64,000 bases of DNA, taken from assembly GCF_000931465.1 (NCBI RefSeq), contig NZ_CP010892.1, positions 2,875,388 through 2,939,387 of the forward strand, read 5' to 3'. The first letter of the stretch is position 1. Each line of letters opens with the position of its first letter. Positions 27,518 through 35,498 of the stretch are shown here, one piece after another. The stretch comes from Pseudomonas sp. MRSN 12121. GTDB taxonomy: Bacteria > Pseudomonadota > Gammaproteobacteria > Pseudomonadales > Pseudomonadaceae. The notes beneath the pieces are model-generated. The model ran no database searches and was not told where the DNA came from. It worked only from the letters and a program-made list of their open reading frames with translations. Position numbers and translations under genes: made by a program.

Positions 27518-28090
27518 ATGGCTGCCTCTTTCCCGCCGTCGCCGTTGCTGTCGACCACTCACCTGGGCGTCGCGCTCAGGCGCTGGCGCCTGTTGCACCG
27601 GGTCAAGCAGGAGCATGCGGCGCAGTTGTTCAAGGTCGCCCAGTCGACCATTTCCCGTTGGGAAAACGGCGTGCAGGCCATGGAGCCGCCGGAGCAGGCG
27701 CGGCTCGAACAATTACTGGCGGCCCGCCTGCACGCGGCGGCCGACCAGGCCCTGGCGCGGCTGGTCAACGACAACCCGCGGCCCGTGCATTTGGTGTGCG
27801 ACCTGACCCACCGCCTGCTGGCTTGTTCGCCGGCGCGGGCGGCGCAGTTCTCGGTGCCGCTCGGCGAGCTGCTGGGCGAATCGCTGTGGCGCTTTTGCAC
27901 GGCCGAGATCGTCCGCCAGGAGGCGGCGCTGGACGATCTGGGCTGGCGCAGCCTGCTGGCGCCGCCTTCCCTGGAGTTCGTCAGCGGGGCCAACGATTGC
28001 GCCATCGTGCCGATCCATCAGAGCCTCTGCCGCTGGACCCGCCTGACCCTGTCCGACGGCACGGCGGCGCGCCTGGTGGAAACCCTCTGA
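27518..28090 (+). CDS. HTH (XRE-type) regulator with PAS-like tail
   Basis: A 190-residue protein with a Cro/XRE helix-turn-helix at about residues 15-65 (LGVALRRWRLLHRVKQEHAAQLFKVAQSTISRWENG in pieces) and a C-terminal 110-residue domain with a PAS-like beginning (VHLVCDLTHRLLACSPARAAQFSV). GCGGAG lies seven bases upstream of the chosen ATG; an upstream GTG directly after the quinone-reductase stop is less likely. No ligand is evident. It may regulate itself or the downstream HD hydrolase. Confidence 0.7.
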   Translation: MAASFPPSPLLSTTHLGVALRRWRLLHRVKQEHAAQLFKVAQSTISRWENGVQAMEPPEQARLEQLLAARLHAAADQALARLVNDNPRPVHLVCDLTHRLLACSPARAAQFSVPLGELLGESLWRFCTAEIVRQEAALDDLGWRSLLAPPSLEFVSGANDCAIVPIHQSLCRWTRLTLSDGTAARLVETL

Positions 28091-28215
28091 CGAGTTCCCG
28101 GGCCCGGTGCGCATATTTTATCCGTGGACCCGCGGCAAGCCGCTGCCTAACCTTGTGCCTTCGATGATCGCCGGCCGCGCTGTGGCGCCGGCGCCCGACA
28201 GCAGGAAACCGCGTG

Positions 28216-28800
28216 ATGACTGACGAAACCCTCAACGGCAAACTGGCGTTCCTGCGCGAAGCGGAACGGCTCAAGGACGTGCTGCGCAGCGCCCACACCT
28301 CCGGCGGCCGCCAGGAAAGCACCGCCGAACACAGTTGGCGCCTGTGCCTGATGGTGCTGGTTTTCGAGCAGGAACTGGCCGGCCTGGACCTGCTGAAACT
28401 GCTCAAGCTGTGTGTGATCCATGATCTGGGCGAGGCGATCCACGGCGATATCCCGGCGGTGAGCCAGGCGGCCCATCCGCACAAGAGCGAGCAGGAACGC
28501 GCCGACCTGTTGCAGTTGACCCGTAGCCTGCCGCCCTCGCTGCGCGCGAGCTTGCTCGGCTTGTGGGAAGAATATGAAGCCGCCGCTACGCCAGAGGCGC
28601 AGGCGGTCAAGGCGCTGGACAAGCTGGAGACCCTGCTGCAACACAATCAGGGGCGCAACCCGGACGATTTCGACTACGGCTTCAACCTGGGTTACGGTCG
28701 CCGCTACACCAGCGCCACGCCGCTGTTCCAGGCGCTGCGCGAACGGGTCGACGAAGACACCCGGCAGCGCCTGCGGCAGCAGGCATCGAACCAAGCCTGA
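28216..28800 (+). CDS. HD-domain phosphohydrolase, YfbR-like
   Basis: A 194-residue HD-domain protein. The metal-binding residues are visible as His in STAEHSWR, His-Asp in CVIHDLGEAIHGDIP and Asp in VKALDKLETLLQHN. This is the YfbR/YGK1 type, which in other bacteria removes phosphate from deoxynucleoside monophosphates. The ATG directly follows an in-frame GTG; I prefer the ATG, with CAGGAA about nine bases upstream. Confidence 0.82.
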   Translation: MTDETLNGKLAFLREAERLKDVLRSAHTSGGRQESTAEHSWRLCLMVLVFEQELAGLDLLKLLKLCVIHDLGEAIHGDIPAVSQAAHPHKSEQERADLLQLTRSLPPSLRASLLGLWEEYEAAATPEAQAVKALDKLETLLQHNQGRNPDDFDYGFNLGYGRRYTSATPLFQALRERVDEDTRQRLRQQASNQA

Positions 28801-28844
28801 AGCCCGCAGCGGCTGAACCTTTTCATCGTTTGCAACGAGGCCAC

Positions 28845-29357
28845 ATGACTGTACGGATTCGACCTGAACATCCTGGCGACATCGCCGCCATCGAAGCCCT
28901 GACCCGCGAAGCCTTCCTCACCGAGGCGCATTCGAGCCATACCGAGCAGTACATCGTCAACGCCCTGCGCGACGCGGGCGTGCTCAGCCTGTCGTGGGTC
29001 GCCGAGCGCGACGGCGCGGTGATCGGCCATGCGTCCCTGTCGCCGGTGACCCTGAGCCAGGGCGAACCCGGCTGGTACGGCCTGGCGCCGGTCTCGGTGC
29101 TGCCGGCGTATCAGGGGCAGGGCGTCGGCTCGGCGCTGGTCCGCCAGTTGCTGGCGCAGCTCCAGGCCCAGGGCGCGGCCGGCTGCGTGGTGCTGGGCGA
29201 CCCCGGCTATTACGGTCGTTTCGGCTTCCTTGCCCACGCCGGGCTGACGCTGCCGGGCGTGCCGGCGGAGTACTTCCAGGCGTTGTCGTTCGGCGCTGCC
29301 GTGCCCCGGGGCGAGGTGAGCTTCCATCCGGCGTTCGCGGCCCAGGCTCCCGATTGA
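28845..29357 (+). CDS. GNAT-family N-acetyltransferase
   Basis: A 170-residue acetyltransferase of the YhbS type. The acetyl-CoA pyrophosphate loop is VLPAYQGQGVGSALVRQLL, followed by VVLGDPGYYGRFGF, a hallmark of this subgroup. The acceptor is unknown. ACGAGG lies four bases before the ATG. It follows the HD gene by 44 bases and is closed by a clear terminator, so the two form a short operon. Confidence 0.88.
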   Translation: MTVRIRPEHPGDIAAIEALTREAFLTEAHSSHTEQYIVNALRDAGVLSLSWVAERDGAVIGHASLSPVTLSQGEPGWYGLAPVSVLPAYQGQGVGSALVRQLLAQLQAQGAAGCVVLGDPGYYGRFGFLAHAGLTLPGVPAEYFQALSFGAAVPRGEVSFHPAFAAQAPD

Positions 29358-29389
29358 GCCGGGGCGCGATAGCGCTTGCAGGCAAACAG

Positions 29390-29412
29390 GGCCGCCCTCG
29401 GGGCGGCCTTTT
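29390..29412 (+). terminator. Rho-independent terminator
   Basis: GGCCGCCC-TCG-GGGCGGCC followed by TTTT, 33 bases after the acetyltransferase stop codon. Confidence 0.88.
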
Positions 29413-29532
29413 CATGCTCGGGCTGTGTCGCGCTATCGCAGTGTGGCGTCTTGGCAGTTGCAGGCTCGGCTATGCTGCACAGTCGACGGCCGGTCCACGG
29501 CCGATGTCCCCACCTTGAGCATCAAGAGCGCC

Positions 29533-30522
29533 ATGAGAACCTCCACCCAGCAGATGTTGCTCCGCGAAATCGCCGACTGGCGCCACCGCGGCCTGATCGA
29601 TGCCGAGTCGCAGCAGCGGCTTGGCGCCTTGTACGAACGCCCCGAACACCGCTTGTCCACGGTGCTGCAATGGCTGGGGATCGGCGCCGTATTGCTGATC
29701 GGCATGGCGGTGCTGGGCGGGCTGGGCCTGCTGGCCGGATCGGTGCTGGTGGGCGCCGTGCTGTTCTTTGCCGCCGGGGCCGGGCTGTGGCTGCTCGGCG
29801 CCAGGCTGGCCCGCGATCCGGCGCGGCGCATGCCGGTCACCGGGGTGGCGATCCTCACCATCGGCCTGATCCTGATGGGCGCCAGCCTGTTGCTCGGCAG
29901 CGCCGACAGCGAGTCCGGCGAGTTCGGCAACGTGCCGCTGGCCTTGCTGGCCACCGCGGCGCTGAGCATCGCCACCGCCTACGGCTATCGCCTGCGCTGG
30001 CCGTTGCTGCTGGGCTTGCTGTGCCTGTTCCATGGCCTGGGCTCGTGGGAGCGGTATGGCGGCTCCGGCAGCTACTACTTCGATATCCAGGACCCGCGGT
30101 CGATGGCCGTGATCGCCGCGCTGACCGCGGCCCTGGGGCTGTGGCACCAGCAGGCCGAGGACGGTGCCTTGCGCCGCTTCAGCGGTTTCGGGCGGCTGTA
30201 CGTGATCTTCGGGCTGCTGTATTTCAACTGCTCGCTGTGGTTCCTCAGCCTGGAGGATCCCTACCACCAGACCCTGACCTGGACCCTGTTGTTCACCCTC
30301 GGCGCCATCGCCCAACTGGTGATCGGCGCACGCTTCAAGCATCCCGGCTTCACCGGCTTCGGCGTGGTGTTCCTGGGCATCGACCTGTACACGCGCTTTT
30401 ACGAATACGCCTGGGAACACCTGAGCGCCGCGCTGTTCTTCGCCGTGGCCGGGGCGGTCGGGATGCTCCTGGGCTGGTTGTTCGAACGCACCGCGCTGCG
30501 CGCCGGGGAGGCTGGCCAATGA
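29533..30522 (+). CDS. DUF2157-type membrane protein
   Basis: A 329-residue polytopic inner-membrane protein. A 45-residue amphipathic N-terminal cytoplasmic part (LLREIADWRHRGLIDAESQQRL, matching DUF2157) precedes about ten hydrophobic helices beginning near residue 45. Its stop overlaps the start of the next gene (ATGA). The pair looks like an ancient duplication with different membrane lengths. Function unknown. Confidence 0.75.
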   Translation: MRTSTQQMLLREIADWRHRGLIDAESQQRLGALYERPEHRLSTVLQWLGIGAVLLIGMAVLGGLGLLAGSVLVGAVLFFAAGAGLWLLGARLARDPARRMPVTGVAILTIGLILMGASLLLGSADSESGEFGNVPLALLATAALSIATAYGYRLRWPLLLGLLCLFHGLGSWERYGGSGSYYFDIQDPRSMAVIAALTAALGLWHQQAEDGALRRFSGFGRLYVIFGLLYFNCSLWFLSLEDPYHQTLTWTLLFTLGAIAQLVIGARFKHPGFTGFGVVFLGIDLYTRFYEYAWEHLSAALFFAVAGAVGMLLGWLFERTALRAGEAGQ

Positions 30523-31559
30523 GCCCGGATCGACGCAATCGCCAGGTGCGCAACGCCCTGGACCAATGGCTACGCGACGGCTTGATCGACACCCCGGCCC
30601 ACGCGCGGCTCGCCGCGCTGTACCCGCTCGGTCGCTGGGACTGGCGGTCCCTGGGGCGCTGGTTCCTGACCTTCGGCGCCATCAGCCTGGCGGCGGGGTT
30701 GCTGATTTTCCTGCATGAGCACCTGACGTTCACCTTGCCGAAACTGGCGGCCGGCCTCGGCGTGCTGATGGTCGGGTTGTTTGGCGCCGGACGCTGGTCG
30801 CTGGGCAAGCGATTGGCGCTGCTCGGCGCGGCCCTGGAGCTGCTCGGCGGCTTTGCCCTGATCGGCCTGAGCCTGGTGCTGGGGATGATCTACTCCGACG
30901 GCTCGGGCAACTGGCCGGCGCTGCTGCTCGTCGACCTGCTGCTCCTGCTGGCGCTCAGCTACCTGTTGCACAACGCCTTGCTGCTGACCTTGTGCAGCGT
31001 GTTGTTCTTCATCTGGTTCGGCGGGCGCAGCGGTTATGAGTCGGGCTGGGGCGCCTACTGGTTCGGCATGAACTATCCGCTGCGGTTTCTCGGGGCGGCG
31101 CTGGCCATGGCCCTGTTCGGCTTTGTGCACCTGTGGGGCGAGGCGCTGTGGCTGTCCCGTTATCGCGGTTTCGCCAAGGTGTGGATTTCCGCTGGCCTGT
31201 TCATGGCGCAGATGTCGTTGTGGTTGCTGTCGCTGTTCGGCAGCTACGACCTGATCGACGGCCCCTGGCACCTGGCCGAGGCCGGCGAGCTGGTGTTGTT
31301 CAACGGCCTGTGGGCGGCTTTCAGCCTGGGCCTGCTGGCGCTGGGCATCCGCCTGCGGTTTTCCATGCTGGTGGGCTACGGCGCGACCTTCTTCATCATC
31401 CAGCTGTACACGCTGTTCTTCACCCAGCTGGCCGAGACGCTGGGCTGGTTCGTCAGCCTGCTGCTCGCGGGCGGCAGCCTGCTGGGGCTGGTGGTCTGGC
31501 TGGAAGGGCAGCGGCAGAAACGCCGCGGTGCGGCGGCGCAGGCCGGGCAATCCGCGTAG
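30519..31559 (+). CDS. DUF2157-like/DUF4401-like membrane protein
   Basis: A 346-residue polytopic membrane protein with the same N-terminal pattern as its upstream neighbour (ALDQWLRDGLIDTPAHARLAALYP) and about ten helices, several extremely leucine-rich (ALLLVDLLLLLALSYLL). Translation is coupled to the previous gene by a four-base overlap. The pairing of a DUF2157 protein with such a partner suggests a heteromeric membrane complex. No transport motif is seen. Confidence 0.7.
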   Translation: MSPDRRNRQVRNALDQWLRDGLIDTPAHARLAALYPLGRWDWRSLGRWFLTFGAISLAAGLLIFLHEHLTFTLPKLAAGLGVLMVGLFGAGRWSLGKRLALLGAALELLGGFALIGLSLVLGMIYSDGSGNWPALLLVDLLLLLALSYLLHNALLLTLCSVLFFIWFGGRSGYESGWGAYWFGMNYPLRFLGAALAMALFGFVHLWGEALWLSRYRGFAKVWISAGLFMAQMSLWLLSLFGSYDLIDGPWHLAEAGELVLFNGLWAAFSLGLLALGIRLRFSMLVGYGATFFIIQLYTLFFTQLAETLGWFVSLLLAGGSLLGLVVWLEGQRQKRRGAAAQAGQSA

Positions 31560-31568
31560 CGGGCGGGT

Positions 31569-31595
31569 GGCCCATGCCCTGGGTGCCAGGGCATG
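31569..31595. terminator. 12-bp perfect inverted repeat between convergent genes
   Basis: CCCATGCCCTGG-GTG-CCAGGGCATGGG fills most of the 51-bp gap between the membrane-protein pair and the convergent small gene. There is no T-tract, but the position and strength fit a bidirectional terminator. Confidence 0.65.
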
Positions 31596-31610
31596 GGCAG
31601 GCGACGGTCG

Positions 31611-31964
31611 TCAGGCCGTCAGGCGTTTTTCGATATCCCGATAGGTTTCGCTGTCGGTGGCGGCCAGCAGTTTGCGGCCGTCCTTGAAGGTGGCGATGAA
31701 GGTCACCTCGGTTTCCTTGCCGGCCATCAGGTAGCCGGCAATGGCACCCACCGGGCCGAGCAGCATGGCGCCGGCGATGCCGTAGCCGATGGCGTCCCTG
31801 TTGGTGATGCTGTCCTGTGTCGCGATTTCCAGGCGCTTGAAGGCCGAGGTCTTGACCTCGACCCCGGGGGAAGGGTTGGTCGCGGTGGCCAACCGGAAGA
31901 CTCCCTGACGGTACTCACCATTCCCTTGTAGAAAATCACCAGCCAATACGTTGATCGTTGCCAT
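31611..31964 (-). CDS. small protein with glycine-zipper-like segment
   Basis: A 117-residue protein. It begins with a polar beta-rich part (residues 1-55), then a glycine-rich hydrophobic stretch (GYGIAGAMLLGPVGAIAGYLMAG) and a C-terminal part with FIATFKDGRKLLAATD. There is no signal peptide; the middle segment could insert in a membrane or oligomerise. I do not recognise the family beyond similar uncharacterised Pseudomonas proteins. Confidence 0.6.
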   Translation of the reverse strand: MATINVLAGDFLQGNGEYRQGVFRLATATNPSPGVEVKTSAFKRLEIATQDSITNRDAIGYGIAGAMLLGPVGAIAGYLMAGKETEVTFIATFKDGRKLLAATDSETYRDIEKRLTA

Positions 31965-32449
31965 GTTGAATATCCTTGTTCAAGCATTGCGGAACTGACC
32001 ATACAGCGCTGCCCGGCACCCTCCGTCAATGAGGGGGCGATGAAGGGCGTTACCGCTGATCGGGGATGTTGCGATTCACAGCTTCGGCCTGGAGTGTAGC
32101 CCCGGGATTGATCCAGGTCAGTGCGCTGGTCGGCCTGTGCTACCGCTCGTCCGGTCGGCCAGGCGCGGCTTGTGGCGCTGTTCTGGGCACCGCTGGCGGT
32201 GGCGCGAATGGATGTTAAGAAATGTTAGATTGAAAAAATACTTCACATAATCCGTTCATTGGTGGATGATCGGTCGCAACCTGTAGGACAACCCCATAAC
32301 AAGAGATCACAGGACTACCCACATGCCCATCCAGGTCGTCTCGCCTCATCTGCCCGGCGCTGCGTTCGCCCGGCCTCGGTTGCCCGAACCCCTTCGTCTC
32401 GTGCGGCCCGCCGCCTGCGTCAAGCCGCTGTCTTCCCCTGGAGTCCCCC
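31965..32449. other. 485-bp intergenic region ahead of the L-threonate operon
   Basis: Divergent control region for the small gene and the ltnD operon. It contains TGTTA direct repeats (32213-32227), AT-rich promoter-like DNA (32218-32260) and a possible 44-codon leader frame at its 3' end. I see no RNA gene or mobile element in it. Confidence 0.5.
32213..32227 (+). promoter_or_regulatory. TGTTA direct repeats, candidate DeoR operator
   Basis: TGTTA-AGAAA-TGTTA, repeats 10 bp apart, just upstream of AT-rich promoter-like DNA and 237 bases before ltnD. The operon ends beside a DeoR-family regulator gene, which makes this a candidate binding site; assignment is inference. Confidence 0.35.
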
Positions 32450-32457
32450 ATGAATAA
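32323..32457 (+). CDS. possible 44-residue leader ORF of the ltnD operon
   Basis: A 44-codon frame with AGGA eight bases upstream of its ATG. Its stop lies just inside ltnD, so it would be translationally coupled. The peptide is proline- and arginine-rich and resembles no known protein, so a non-coding leader is an equal possibility. Confidence 0.25.
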   Translation: MPIQVVSPHLPGAAFARPRLPEPLRLVRPAACVKPLSSPGVPHE

Positions 32458-33355
32458 CAAGAATGTCGGTGTCATCGGCCTGGGCGCGATGGGCCTGGGC
32501 ATTGCCCGCTCGCTGCTGCGCGCGGGCTTCAATGTGCATGCCTGCGATGTGCGCGAAGCGGTCACCCAGCAGTTCGCCAGCGAAGGCGGGGTGGCCTGCG
32601 CGTCGCCGGCACAGATGGCCGAGGCCTGCGAGGTGATCGTTACCGTCGTGGTCAATGCCGAGCAGACCGAAACCGTGCTGTTCGGTGAAGGCGGGGCGGT
32701 GGCGGCCTTGCGCCCGGGCAGCCTGGTGATCGGCTGCGCCACCGTGGCGCCGACCTACGCCGTGGAGCTGGGCCAGCGCCTGGGCGAGCAGGGCCTGCTG
32801 TACCTGGATGCGCCGATCTCCGGTGGCGCGGCCAAGGCCGCCGCCGGCGAGATGACCATGATGACCTCCGGCCCGGCTGCGGCCTATGCCCAGGCCGAAG
32901 CGGTGCTGGCCGGCATGGCGGGCAAGGTCTATCGCCTGGGCGACGCCCACGGCCTGGGTTCCAAGGTCAAGATCATCAACCAGCTGCTGGCCGGGGTGCA
33001 CATCGCCGCGTCCGCCGAAGCCATGGCCCTGGGCCTGCGCGAAGGGGTGGACGCCGATGCCCTGTACGAAGTGATCACCCACAGCGCCGGCAATTCCTGG
33101 ATGTTCGAGAACCGCGTGCCGCACATTCTCAAGGCCGACTACACGCCGCTGTCGGCGGTGGACATTTTCGTCAAGGACCTGGGCCTGGTGCTGGATACCG
33201 CCCGCGCCAGCAAATTCCCGCTGCCGCTGTCGGCCACCGCGCACCAGATGTTCATGCAGGCCTCCAGCGCCGGCTTCGGCCGCGAGGACGACTCGGCGGT
33301 GATCAAGATTTTCCCGGGCATCGACCTGCCGACCGCCAAGCCAGAGCCTGTCTGA
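32450..33355 (+). CDS. ltnD: L-threonate dehydrogenase
   Basis: A 301-residue beta-hydroxyacid dehydrogenase: N-terminal NAD motif GVIGLGAMGLGIA, substrate-site DAPISGGAAKAAAGEMTMM and the catalytic Lys in GLGSKVKIINQLLAG. In the four-gene context with otnK, otnC and otnI it is LtnD, which oxidises L-threonate to 2-oxo-tetronate with NAD. First structural gene of the operon; GGAGT precedes the start. The pathway ends in dihydroxyacetone phosphate. Confidence 0.9.
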   Translation: MNNKNVGVIGLGAMGLGIARSLLRAGFNVHACDVREAVTQQFASEGGVACASPAQMAEACEVIVTVVVNAEQTETVLFGEGGAVAALRPGSLVIGCATVAPTYAVELGQRLGEQGLLYLDAPISGGAAKAAAGEMTMMTSGPAAAYAQAEAVLAGMAGKVYRLGDAHGLGSKVKIINQLLAGVHIAASAEAMALGLREGVDADALYEVITHSAGNSWMFENRVPHILKADYTPLSAVDIFVKDLGLVLDTARASKFPLPLSATAHQMFMQASSAGFGREDDSAVIKIFPGIDLPTAKPEPV

Positions 33356-33365
33356 GGAGCGTTTC

Positions 33366-34658
33366 ATGACCCATTCCACCGCACGCCCGCTGCTGGGCTG
33401 CATCGCCGACGACTTCACCGGCGCCACGGACCTGGCCAACATGCTGGTGCGCGGCGGCATGCGCACGGTGCAGAGCATCGGCATTCCGAGCCGCGAAGTG
33501 GCGGCCGGGCTCGACGCCGACGCCATCGTCATCGCCCTCAAGTCGCGCACCCTGCCGGTTGCCGAGGCGGTCGAGCAATCCCTCGCCGCGCTGGACTGGC
33601 TGCGCCAGCAGGGCTGCGAGCAGATCTTCTTCAAGTACTGCTCGACCTTCGATTCCACCGCCGCCGGCAATATCGGCCAGGTCAGCGAGGCCCTGCTCAA
33701 GGCCCTCGGCAGCGACTTCACCCTGGCGTGCCCGGCGTTCCCGGAGAACGGCCGGACGATTTTCCGCGGCCACCTGTTCGTCCAGGACCAGTTGCTCAAC
33801 GAGTCGGGCATGCAGCATCACCCGCTGACGCCGATGACCGACGCCAACCTGGTGCGCGTGCTGCAGGCCCAGACCCGGCACCCGGTCGGCCTGCTGCGCT
33901 ACGACAGCATCGCCGCGGGTGTCGCCGCGGTGCGGGCGAAGATCGCCGAACTGCGCGAGCAGGGGATCGGCATGGCCGTCGCCGATGCGCTGTCCGACCA
34001 GGATCTCTACACCCTCGGCGAGGCCTGCGCCGACCTGCCGCTGCTCACCGGCGGCTCGGGCCTGGCCCTGGGCCTGCCGGGCAATTTCCGCCGGGCCGGC
34101 AAGCTGCGCGCGTTCGACGCGGCGGCGCTGCCGGTGGTCGCGGGCGGCGAGGTGGTACTGGCCGGCAGCGCCTCGGTGGCGACCATCGGCCAGGTCGCGG
34201 CCTGGCTCGAGGCCGATCGCCCGGCGCTGCGCATCGACCCCCTGGCCCTGGCGGCCGGCGAGCCGGTGGTGGCGCAGGCCCTGGCCTTTGCCCGCGACAG
34301 TGGGCAGACCGTATTGATCTACGCCACCAGCACCCCGGCCGAGGTCAAGGCGGTGCAGCAACAGCTCGGCGTCGAGCGTGCCGGCGCCCTGGTGGAGAAC
34401 GCCCTGGGCGCGATCGCCGCGGGCCTGCGCCAGAGTGGCGTGCGGCGCTTCGTGATCGCCGGTGGCGAAACCTCCGGCGCGGTGGTCAAGGCCCTCGGGG
34501 TCAGCCTGTTGCAGATCGGCGCGCAGATCGATCCTGGCGTGCCGGCCACGGTCAGCAGTGCCGCCGAGCCCTTGGCCCTGGCCTTGAAGTCCGGCAATTT
34601 CGGCAGCCGCGACTTTTTCGCCAAGGCCCTCGCGCAACTCGCGGCGGGTGCCCAATGA
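33366..34658 (+). CDS. otnK: 3-oxo-tetronate kinase
   Basis: A 430-residue four-carbon acid sugar kinase (formerly DUF1537). It has the N-terminal GCIADDFTGATDLANMLV, the mid-protein FFKYCSTFDSTAAGNIG and the C-terminal nucleotide-binding RRFVIAGGETSGAVVKALG. It phosphorylates 3-oxo-tetronate to the 4-phosphate, the substrate of the downstream OtnC. It overlaps otnC by four bases (ATGA), which indicates coupled translation. Confidence 0.92.
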   Translation: MTHSTARPLLGCIADDFTGATDLANMLVRGGMRTVQSIGIPSREVAAGLDADAIVIALKSRTLPVAEAVEQSLAALDWLRQQGCEQIFFKYCSTFDSTAAGNIGQVSEALLKALGSDFTLACPAFPENGRTIFRGHLFVQDQLLNESGMQHHPLTPMTDANLVRVLQAQTRHPVGLLRYDSIAAGVAAVRAKIAELREQGIGMAVADALSDQDLYTLGEACADLPLLTGGSGLALGLPGNFRRAGKLRAFDAAALPVVAGGEVVLAGSASVATIGQVAAWLEADRPALRIDPLALAAGEPVVAQALAFARDSGQTVLIYATSTPAEVKAVQQQLGVERAGALVENALGAIAAGLRQSGVRRFVIAGGETSGAVVKALGVSLLQIGAQIDPGVPATVSSAAEPLALALKSGNFGSRDFFAKALAQLAAGAQ

Positions 34659-35305
34659 GCCGCGCCGCCAGCAAGGAACAGGCGCTGCGCGAAGAGATCT
34701 GCGACGTCGGCGGCAGCCTCTACCAGCGCGGCTACACCGTGGGCAGCGCCGGCAACATCAGCGCGCGCCTCGACGATGGCTGGCTGATTACCCCGACCGA
34801 CGCCTGCCTCGGTCGCCTCGACCCGGCCGCCATCGCCAAGGTCAACCGGGCGGGGGAGTGGGTGTCCGGCGACAAGCCGTCCAAGACCCTGGCCCTGCAT
34901 CGCCAGGTCTACGACCGCAACCCGAGCGTCGGCGGGGTGGTGCACACCCATTCCACCCACCTGGTGGCGCTGACCCTGGCCGGCGTCTGGCAGCCGGACG
35001 ACATCCTGCCGCCGCTGACGCCGTACCAGGTGATGAAGGTCGGGCACATTCCGCTGATCGGCTACCAGCGTCCGGGCTCGCCCAGGGTCGCCGAGCAGGT
35101 GGCGCAACTGGCCAACCGCGTGCGCGGGGTGATGCTCGAGCGCCTGGGACCGGTGGTCTGGGAAAGCTCGGTGGCCAAGGCCAGCTATGCCCTCGAAGAA
35201 TTGGAAGAAACCGCGCGCCTGTGGCTGATGAGCCACCCCAGGCCGCGACCGCTGGACCAGGCAGCCCTGGATGAGCTGCGCGAGAGTTTCGGCGCGCACT
35301 GGTAG
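34655..35305 (+). CDS. otnC: 3-oxo-tetronate 4-phosphate decarboxylase
   Basis: A 216-residue class II aldolase/adducin-family enzyme. It has the phosphate loop GSAGNISAR, the metal-binding histidines in VVHTHSTHLVALT and a third histidine further on, with the acid/base Glu in the VWESS region. It decarboxylates 3-oxo-tetronate 4-phosphate to dihydroxyacetone phosphate. Length and motifs are normal for OtnC. Confidence 0.9.
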   Translation: MSRAASKEQALREEICDVGGSLYQRGYTVGSAGNISARLDDGWLITPTDACLGRLDPAAIAKVNRAGEWVSGDKPSKTLALHRQVYDRNPSVGGVVHTHSTHLVALTLAGVWQPDDILPPLTPYQVMKVGHIPLIGYQRPGSPRVAEQVAQLANRVRGVMLERLGPVVWESSVAKASYALEELEETARLWLMSHPRPRPLDQAALDELRESFGAHW

Positions 35306-35340
35306 CGCGCCGCTGTCATTCGACAGGCTGAACCGACACG

Positions 35341-35390
35341 GCAAGCACGCCCCGGGCGCCGCGCGACGGCGCCCGACGGCCCCGGCTTGC
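35341..35390 (+). other. structured RNA element between otnC and the permease
   Basis: GCAAGC (35341-35346) pairs with GCTTGC (35385-35390), and inside lies a perfect 8-bp hairpin GGGCGCCG-CGCGA-CGGCGCCC (35354-35374). It is followed by CTCTGAAAAAAC rather than a T-run, so a processing or stability element inside the operon is more likely than a terminator. Confidence 0.5.
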
Positions 35391-35423
35391 CTCTGAAAAA
35401 ACAATAACAACAGGACATCCCGC

Positions 35424-35498
35424 ATGACGTTTTCCGACTGCAGCTGTTCCGGCTTCACCGGCACCTCTTTCATCCTCGACGGAGGAGCCGCGCAATGA
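35424..35498 (+). CDS. 24-residue ORF coupled to the GntP permease
   Basis: A 24-codon frame beginning ATGACGTTTTCC, with AGGA eight bases upstream. Its TGA stop overlaps the ATG of the permease (ATGA), and the permease ribosome site GGAGGA lies within its last codons. The peptide holds two cysteines (DCSCSG) and no membrane span. Coupled translation of the permease through this frame is strongly suggested by the layout. Confidence 0.5.
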   Translation: MTFSDCSCSGFTGTSFILDGGAAQ

